Shown in pieces: positions 14,766 through 19,585 of a stretch of DNA of 19,585 bases. The DNA is taken from positions 1-19,585 of the forward strand of contig CAKSVK010000057.1 in assembly GCA_934502905.1 (NCBI GenBank), given 5' to 3'. Every line of letters starts with the position of its first letter. Within the stretch, counting starts at the first letter, position 1. Both the position numbers and the translations under genes were made by a program. The notes under the pieces were generated by a model that ran no database searches, was not told the origin of the DNA, and saw only the letters and a program-made list of their open reading frames with translations. Source of the stretch: an uncultured Chitinophagaceae bacterium. GTDB taxonomy: Bacteria; Bacteroidota; Bacteroidia; Chitinophagales; Chitinophagaceae.

Positions 14766-16103
14766 TTACAGCATTGTGAAATTGTCCAGGAATTTGGTAG
14801 TGAAATTACCTTTCCTGAAATCTTCATTACGCATGAGCTGCTGGTGGAACGGAATAGTTGTTTTCACTCCTTCAATCACATATTCGCTCAGCGCCCTGCT
14901 CATGGTATTAATAGCTTCCTGCCGGGTCCTGGCCACAGAAATGATCTTACCGATCATGGAATCATAATAAGGAGGTATTACGTACCCCGCATAAATATGA
15001 GAGTCGATGCGTACGCCATGACCACCGGGCTGGTGTAACACAGTGATCTTACCAGGTGACGGACGGAAGTCATTGTACGGGTCTTCAGCATTGATACGGC
15101 ATTCTATTGCATGCATTTCCGGATAGTAGTTCCTGCCGGAAATAGATTCCCCGGAAGCTATTTTAATCTGCTCCTTAATGAGATCGAAATTCGTTACCTC
15201 TTCCGTAACACAGTGTTCTACCTGGATACGGGTATTCATTTCCATAAAATAAAAATTCTTGTGCTTATCCACAAGAAACTCTATTGTACCCACACTCTCG
15301 TAGTTGATGGCAGAAGCGGCCTTCACAGCAGCCTCTCCCATTTTCTCACGGAGATCATTCGTCATGAACGGCGACGGCGACTCTTCTACCAGCTTCTGGT
15401 GGCGGCGTTGAATAGAACAATCCCTTTCGCTCATATGGCAAACCTTGCCGTACCTGTCACCGGCTATTTGTATTTCTATATGCCTGGGCTCTTCTACAAA
15501 CTTCTCTATGTATACCCCGTCATTTTTAAATGATGCCGCAGCTTCCGCCTTGGCTGTAGAATAAGCATGTTCCATTTCACTCTCTTCCCATACCACGCGC
15601 ATTCCCTTACCACCACCACCGGCAGTTGCCTTTAAAATAACCGGGTATCCGATTTCTTTTGCAATACCTTTTGCATGATCAACACTTTCCAGCAACCCGC
15701 CGCCACCCGGCACTACCGGCACGCCCGCCCTGATCATTGTTTCTTTGGCGGTGATCTTGTCTCCCATAGCTGTGATCATCTCCGGCTTGGGACCAATGAA
15801 CTTAATGCCGTGTTCACCGCAGATCTGGGCGAAACGGGCATTTTCCGCTAAAAATCCGTAACCGGGATGTATAGCATCCGCATTGGTTATTTCGGCGGCT
15901 GCCATCAGGTGAGGTATATTAAGATAAGAATCGCTGCTCTGCGGACGACCGATACATACAGCCTCATCGGCAAACTTAACGTGCAGGCTGTCCTTGTCGG
16001 CCGTAGAGTATACCGCTACGGTTTTAATACCCATTTCACGGCAGGTGCGAATCACGCGCAGGGCTATTTCCCCGCGATTCGCAATTAATATTTTCTTTAG
16101 CAT
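14766..16103 (-). CDS. accC: Acetyl-CoA carboxylase, biotin carboxylase subunit
   Basis: 445 residues, the usual length. AccC carboxylates the biotin of AccB with bicarbonate and ATP, the first step of fatty-acid synthesis in the cytoplasm. The ATP-grasp landmarks are all present: [19 protein letters not shown] at the start, PGYGFLAEN (80-88), the glycine-rich ATP loop AGGGGKGM (161-168), [12 protein letters not shown] (226-237), and the metal and catalytic segment [11 protein letters not shown] (287-297). There E288, N290, R292 and E296 match the known catalytic residues by number as well as by motif. It follows accB after 102 bp that contain a hairpin and is closed by a terminator. The carboxyltransferase subunits are not in the window. 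Similar subunits serve propionyl- or methylcrotonyl-CoA carboxylases, but the short separate accB beside it favours acetyl-CoA carboxylase. Confidence 0.96.
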   Translation of the reverse strand: MLKKILIANRGEIALRVIRTCREMGIKTVAVYSTADKDSLHVKFADEAVCIGRPQSSDSYLNIPHLMAAAEITNADAIHPGYGFLAENARFAQICGEHGIKFIGPKPEMITAMGDKITAKETMIRAGVPVVPGGGGLLESVDHAKGIAKEIGYPVILKATAGGGGKGMRVVWEESEMEHAYSTAKAEAAASFKNDGVYIEKFVEEPRHIEIQIAGDRYGKVCHMSERDCSIQRRHQKLVEESPSPFMTNDLREKMGEAAVKAASAINYESVGTIEFLVDKHKNFYFMEMNTRIQVEHCVTEEVTNFDLIKEQIKIASGESISGRNYYPEMHAIECRINAEDPYNDFRPSPGKITVLHQPGGHGVRIDSHIYAGYVIPPYYDSMIGKIISVARTRQEAINTMSRALSEYVIEGVKTTIPFHQQLMRNEDFRKGNFTTKFLDNFTML

Positions 16104-16124
16104 TTATTCAATTTGAAAATTAGG

Positions 16125-16140
16125 TCCCGCCATTGCGGGA
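16125..16140. other. Hairpin in the accB-accC spacer
   Basis: TCCCGC (16125-16130) pairs perfectly with GCGGGA (16135-16140) around a CATT loop, flanked by A/T-rich arms that pair partly (GAAAATTA before, TGAAAATTTG after). It lies inside the operon transcript, 22 bp before accC, where it could tune the ratio of the two products or mark an RNA-processing site. No function is shown. Confidence 0.45.
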
Positions 16141-16205
16141 TGAAAATTTGAGAAACAACTTTACGCCGCGAACCCGACCCATTTTCACAGCTACAAACTT
16201 TCAAA

Positions 16206-16694
16206 TTAATTAGGTTCCACTAAAAAGAGCGGTTGATCGTATTCTACGGGGCTGGCATCTTCTACAAGCACTTTTACTACTTTGCCGCCTACTTCACTTT
16301 CAATCTCGTTGAACAGCTTCATCGCCTCGATAATGCAAACAATTTTACCCGGCGCCACATCATCTCCCACTTCCACCAATGCCGGCTTATCCGGTGAGGA
16401 ACGCCTGTAAAAAGTTCCGATCATCGGGCTCTTGATGGTAAGCAGGTTATCTGCCTTAGGCTCTGCACCCTTCCCTTTATCCTGGCCAGTCCCGGCAGCC
16501 GGTGCTGTTTGCTGGGCCACGGGGGGTGAAACTACCTGCGGAACCGCATACGCCTGGGGAGCAGATACGATCTGGGTTACCTGGTCTTCTTTCTGCTTTA
16601 TAGTTATCTTAAATTCTTTTTCTTCAATTACAAGTTCTCCGATATTAGACTTATTGATAATCTTTATCAACTCCTGAATTTGTTTAAAATCCAT
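16206..16694 (-). CDS. accB: Biotin carboxyl carrier protein of acetyl-CoA carboxylase
   Basis: 162 residues. The N-terminal helix region MDFKQIQELIKIINKSNIGE and EFKITIKQ is typical of AccB. A flexible Ala/Pro/Gln linker follows (about 45-80). The C-terminal biotinyl domain runs from about 85 to 160, with IKSPMIGTFYRRSSPD, the thumb-like insertion, and EAMKLFNEI, where K126 should carry the biotin. The protein shuttles carboxyl-biotin between AccC and the carboxyltransferase. It precedes accC in the same direction. A candidate promoter lies 52 bp upstream of the ATG. The start is fixed by the conserved N-terminal helix. Confidence 0.95.
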   Translation of the reverse strand: MDFKQIQELIKIINKSNIGELVIEEKEFKITIKQKEDQVTQIVSAPQAYAVPQVVSPPVAQQTAPAAGTGQDKGKGAEPKADNLLTIKSPMIGTFYRRSSPDKPALVEVGDDVAPGKIVCIIEAMKLFNEIESEVGGKVVKVLVEDASPVEYDQPLFLVEPN

Positions 16695-16745
16695 TTTTTC
16701 GCCAGTTTAATGTAAAAATCAGCTCTTTTTTTAAGAAACTGACGG

Positions 16746-16778
16746 CTAAGATAGGGATTCAGCAGAATTCTACCCAAA
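16746..16778 (-). promoter_or_regulatory. Candidate promoter of accB-accC
   Basis: On the minus strand TTTG (complement of 16775-16778) and TATCTTAG (complement of 16746-16753) are separated by 21 bases, close to the Bacteroidota -33/-7 layout, with one mismatch in the -7 box. It ends 51 bases before the accB ATG. Confidence 0.45.
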
Positions 16779-16872
16779 TGTTTTTTATCATCTGTTAACC
16801 CCATTCTTACATGAACAAATTCCGTTAATTTGTAGTTTGTTTCTCTAAAACTTAAAAATTTCATACATCCAT

Positions 16873-17451
16873 ATGAGAAAATACATTCCATTTATTTGCA
16901 TATGTTTTATCGCCTGCAACTCCGGTCCATCCAGCAAGAAAGAACAAACCGTTCCGGCGGAAACAAAGGAAAAAACCGCCTTGCCGGCAGACTTCAGCCA
17001 TTCATTTGAAAAAGTCCTGGGCAATTACTATATATTAAGAGATGGCTTTGTGGCGGAGGACAGCGAAGCGGTGAATAAGGCTGCTGCAGAGCTGGCGTCG
17101 GCTGCCACGGCCCTGACACTGGATGAATTAAAGCCACTTGACCCCGAAAACCTGATCATTCCTACCGCCCGGACCTATATTTCCGGTATAGAAAGTGAAC
17201 TAAAAGGACTCTCAGGAGAAAAAGACATGGAATCCCAGAGAAAGGCTTTCCAAATGGTCACCGCAAACCTCTATGACCTGGCACGCACGGTAAGGTACGG
17301 GGATGAAAAAATATACCTGCTTCACTGCCCTATGGCTTTTAACGACACGGGGGCAGATTGGTTAAGCTCCACGACAGAGATAAAAAACCCATACTTCGGA
17401 AGCAGAATGCTGAAATGCGGATTTGTAAAAGATTCGGTATCGGTACAATAG
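16873..17451 (+). CDS. DUF3347-domain lipoprotein
   Basis: 192 residues. The short signal MRKYIPFICICFIAC has a lipobox-like FIAC (Cys15), followed by a charged Lys/Glu/Pro tether. The rest is a helical domain (about 40-150) with LGNYYILRDGFVAEDSEAVNKAA, then HCPMAFNDTGADWL (151-164) and KNPYFGSRMLKCG (171-183). This C-x-M and M-x-x-C arrangement is the hallmark of the DUF3347 domain, often found next to or fused with copper or cation efflux proteins in Bacteroidota. C152, M154, M179, C182 and possibly H151 could bind a soft metal such as copper; that is inference. No efflux gene is adjacent. It starts 178 bp from accB on the opposite strand and ends in a strong terminator. Confidence 0.85.
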   Translation: MRKYIPFICICFIACNSGPSSKKEQTVPAETKEKTALPADFSHSFEKVLGNYYILRDGFVAEDSEAVNKAAAELASAATALTLDELKPLDPENLIIPTARTYISGIESELKGLSGEKDMESQRKAFQMVTANLYDLARTVRYGDEKIYLLHCPMAFNDTGADWLSSTTEIKNPYFGSRMLKCGFVKDSVSVQ

Positions 17452-17473
17452 GATCACCTATATAATAAGCATT

Positions 17474-17519
17474 AAGACCTGATTTGACCCTTTCCCGGCA
17501 AATCAGGTCTTTGTTTTTT
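17474..17519 (+). terminator. Strong intrinsic terminator after the DUF3347 gene
   Basis: AAGACCTGATTTG (17474-17486) pairs perfectly with CAAATCAGGTCTT (17499-17511) over 13 bp with a 12-nt loop. A T-run (TTGTTTTTT, to 17519) follows immediately. It starts 22 bp after the stop codon and is a textbook rho-independent terminator. Confidence 0.9.
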
Positions 17520-17669
17520 CAGAACCACTTTTTACCGGTTGTTAAGCATTATTAACATTCCTATGCAACGTTGACAGGCAAATATCTTTCATAGGCACGT
17601 ATTACCTTTATGTAATTATTCCGCTGCCGGCATCTTATGCCTGTACGTTTACTTCAAAGACGCTTATTT

Positions 17670-19585
17670 ATGAAGAGAATAGTAAAGCATACATTGCTGT
17701 TAATGATATCCTGCTTAATATTTAACCTTGCTAAAAGTCAAAGCCGTATGAACTATGATAGTGCCTGGAAAAAGGTCGATGAGCTGATCAACAAAAAAGG
17801 ACTTCCCCAGTCGGCTATGGTGGAGGTGGATAAAATCTATGCGGCTGCAAAAAAAGAAAACAAACAGGGGCAATTGCTAAAAGCCCTGGTTTACCAGGCG
17901 CAGCTATCCGGCAGTGCAAGTGATGATGCTACCACTGCCATCAAAAAAATAGAAGGCGAAATTGCCGGTGCGGCATTTCCGGCCAAACAGGTCCTGCAAT
18001 CGCTTGCCGGTGACCTGTACTGGCAGTATTTTCAGAACAATCGCTGGAACCTGTACGACCGGACAAATACGACGGCATTCGACAAGGAAGATATAGCCAC
18101 CTGGACCATGGATGATTTTCATAAAAAAATCGGCGAGTTGTACCTGTCTTCTCTTGGAGAGGAAAAAGCGCTGCAGCAGGTCTCGCTGAAAGAATACGAG
18201 CCGGTAATCATCAAAGGTAATATGCGGGCTTTACGCCCTACCCTGTTCGACCTGTTGGCGCACAAAGCGCTGGGCTATTTTCAATCGGATGAAAGAGATA
18301 TCTCCAGACCTTCTTATGCATTTGCCATCAACGATGAAAATGCATTTGCACCGGCATCAGCTTTCGCATCCTGGAATTTTACCAGCAGGGATACTGCTTC
18401 GCTGCAGTACCGGGCTTTGCTGATCTATCAACAACTATTGCTTTTCCACCTGCAGGACAAAACGCCCGAAGCATTATTGGATGCAGACCTGAAAAGAATA
18501 TCTTTTGTCTACAACAAATCTGTTTCGCCCGGAAAAAGCGAATTATACCTCAACGCTTTAAAAGATATCATTACCCGGTTTGAAAAAAATGCTGCCAGCG
18601 CCCAGGCGCATTACCTGCTGGCTGATTATTATTACAACCTGGTACCCCCGGCGGAAACCGGCGAACCTGCTGAAAAAACAGCGTATTCCCCTGACAGCAA
18701 TGCGCTGAGAACGGCTAAACAGATCTGTGATAATGCGATAGCGCAATTTCCGGGTTCGGAAGGAGCGGTCAACTGTACCAATCTTCGTAACAGCATTGTA
18801 AGAAAACATCTCCAGTTACAAACGGAGAAAGTAAATATCCCCGACGAAGCGTTCCGTACGCTGGTCACTTACCGGAATATCGGAAAGATATATTTCCGGG
18901 TGATCAAAATGACCGGCGAGCTGAAAGCACAGCTCAGGAACCGCTATCAAAACGATTACTGGTCAAAGCTTACAGCCGCCTCTCCGTTACGCACATGGGA
19001 ACAGCCATTGCCCCAGGCAGACGATTACCGGAGCCATATGGTGGAAGCAAAAGTGGATAAGCTGCCGGCAGGAGAATATATATTGTTAGCCAGCATGAAT
19101 AAAAATTTCAGTCCGGCCGAGAACATGCTGGCTGCACAACCGGTATATGTGTCCAGTATCAGCTATATTAACAGCGATAACAACTATTTCGTGCTCCATC
19201 GTCAGACCGGTCAACCACTTTCTGAGGCAGCCATACAGGTATGGACATCTGAATACGATTATGATGACAGGAAGAACGCCCTCAAAAAGGCAGAGTTGGT
19301 CCATGCCGACAAGAACGGCTTTTTTACCATTCCCAACAAATCCCAACGTACCCGTAATATAAGACTGGACATTTCCTGGAAAGATGACCGCCTCTTTATG
19401 GATGACTACCAGTATATACATTCCATGTATGACGGTTATAATAAAAAGTTAACCAAAGAGGAATACGAAAAAGACAAACGCCAGGTATTCTTTTTTACAG
19501 ACAGAAGCATATACCGCCCGGGGCAAACCGTACATTTTAAAGGCATTGCGGTTACCAGAAATTTTGAAACCAAAAAATCTGCTAT
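17670..19585 (+). CDS. Alpha-2-macroglobulin-like protein, N-terminal part
   Basis: The frame is open from 17670 to the window end (638 codons), so the C-terminal part lies outside. Residues 1-24 form a signal peptide (MKRIVKHTLLLMISCLIFN, cleavage near AKSQS). Residues about 25-480 are a Bacteroidota-type N-terminal region, mostly helical. A beta-rich part begins near 500, including ADKNGFFTIPNK, and DRSIYRPGQTVHFKG (611-625) is the signature opening of a macroglobulin MG2 domain. Family members are very large envelope or periplasmic proteins thought to trap proteases, often with a thioester CxEQ further on; that region is not visible. An in-frame ATG 33 bases upstream (17637) would add 11 basic residues, but the start at 17670 gives a standard signal peptide. 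No promoter was assigned with confidence; TACCTTTA near 17605 is one possibility. Confidence 0.88.
   Translation, partial: MKRIVKHTLLLMISCLIFNLAKSQSRMNYDSAWKKVDELINKKGLPQSAMVEVDKIYAAAKKENKQGQLLKALVYQAQLSGSASDDATTAIKKIEGEIAGAAFPAKQVLQSLAGDLYWQYFQNNRWNLYDRTNTTAFDKEDIATWTMDDFHKKIGELYLSSLGEEKALQQVSLKEYEPVIIKGNMRALRPTLFDLLAHKALGYFQSDERDISRPSYAFAINDENAFAPASAFASWNFTSRDTASLQYRALLIYQQLLLFHLQDKTPEALLDADLKRISFVYNKSVSPGKSELYLNALKDIITRFEKNAASAQAHYLLADYYYNLVPPAETGEPAEKTAYSPDSNALRTAKQICDNAIAQFPGSEGAVNCTNLRNSIVRKHLQLQTEKVNIPDEAFRTLVTYRNIGKIYFRVIKMTGELKAQLRNRYQNDYWSKLTAASPLRTWEQPLPQADDYRSHMVEAKVDKLPAGEYILLASMNKNFSPAENMLAAQPVYVSSISYINSDNNYFVLHRQTGQPLSEAAIQVWTSEYDYDDRKNALKKAELVHADKNGFFTIPNKSQRTRNIRLDISWKDDRLFMDDYQYIHSMYDGYNKKLTKEEYEKDKRQVFFFTDRSIYRPGQTVHFKGIAVTRNFETKKSA

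Noticed and set aside
17637..17669. Alternative in-frame start for the macroglobulin-like gene
   Set aside because: It would put 11 mostly basic residues ahead of a normal signal peptide; the ATG at 17670 gives the expected N-terminus.

Overview
The window looks like chromosomal DNA of a Bacteroidota bacterium, most likely a Chitinophagaceae-type soil or plant organism. The signs are a TonB-dependent receptor with an N-terminal carboxypeptidase-regulatory domain, a membrane LytTR regulator, several lipoproteins with SCKKE-type lipoboxes, an accB-accC pair, a bacterial alpha-2-macroglobulin, start codons mostly without Shine-Dalgarno sequences, and TAnnTTTG-like -7 boxes. The family assignment is inference; no rRNA or tRNA gene is present.

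Layout. 1-2831: a TonB-dependent receptor (minus, C-terminus outside the window) diverges from a membrane-bound LytTR regulator. 3204-4244: a nucleoid-associated NdpA/YejK-type protein. 4443-6544: an Old Yellow Enzyme alkene reductase converges on a PstS-like lipoprotein. 6545-7190: a long gap holding a near-exact second copy of the mannonate dehydratase (uxuA) leader followed by a decayed copy of the start of uxuA. 7191-9393: a two-gene unit, membrane GT2 glycosyltransferase plus NodB polysaccharide deacetylase, with overlapping ends. 9394-9938: no recognisable gene, but repeat-rich. 9939-12469 (minus): an operon of SDR dehydrogenase, acetyl-CoA hydrolase/4-hydroxybutyrate CoA-transferase-family enzyme and a small four-helix membrane protein. 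12630-13139 (minus): a small acidic lipoprotein diverging from uxuA (13324-14496). 14766-16694 (minus): accB-accC of acetyl-CoA carboxylase. 16873-17451: a DUF3347 lipoprotein with a strong terminator. 17670-end: the N-terminal part of an alpha-2-macroglobulin-like protein that runs off the window.

How it works together. Most units are one to three genes with unrelated tasks: cell envelope (receptor, glycan synthesis and deacetylation, macroglobulin, lipoproteins), central metabolism (fatty-acid initiation, hexuronate breakdown, CoA transfer) and redox. The most notable structure is the shared uxuA leader. Fifty bases including a 19-bp palindrome and the start codon are repeated with 47/50 identity about 6.4 kb apart. 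One copy sits in front of intact uxuA; the other lies in front of a dead uxuA fragment, about 245 bp upstream of the glycosyltransferase unit. Intergenic DNA also carries two copies of a cccggga/ggacacgcaac element and several CGCAGAT-rich inverted repeats.
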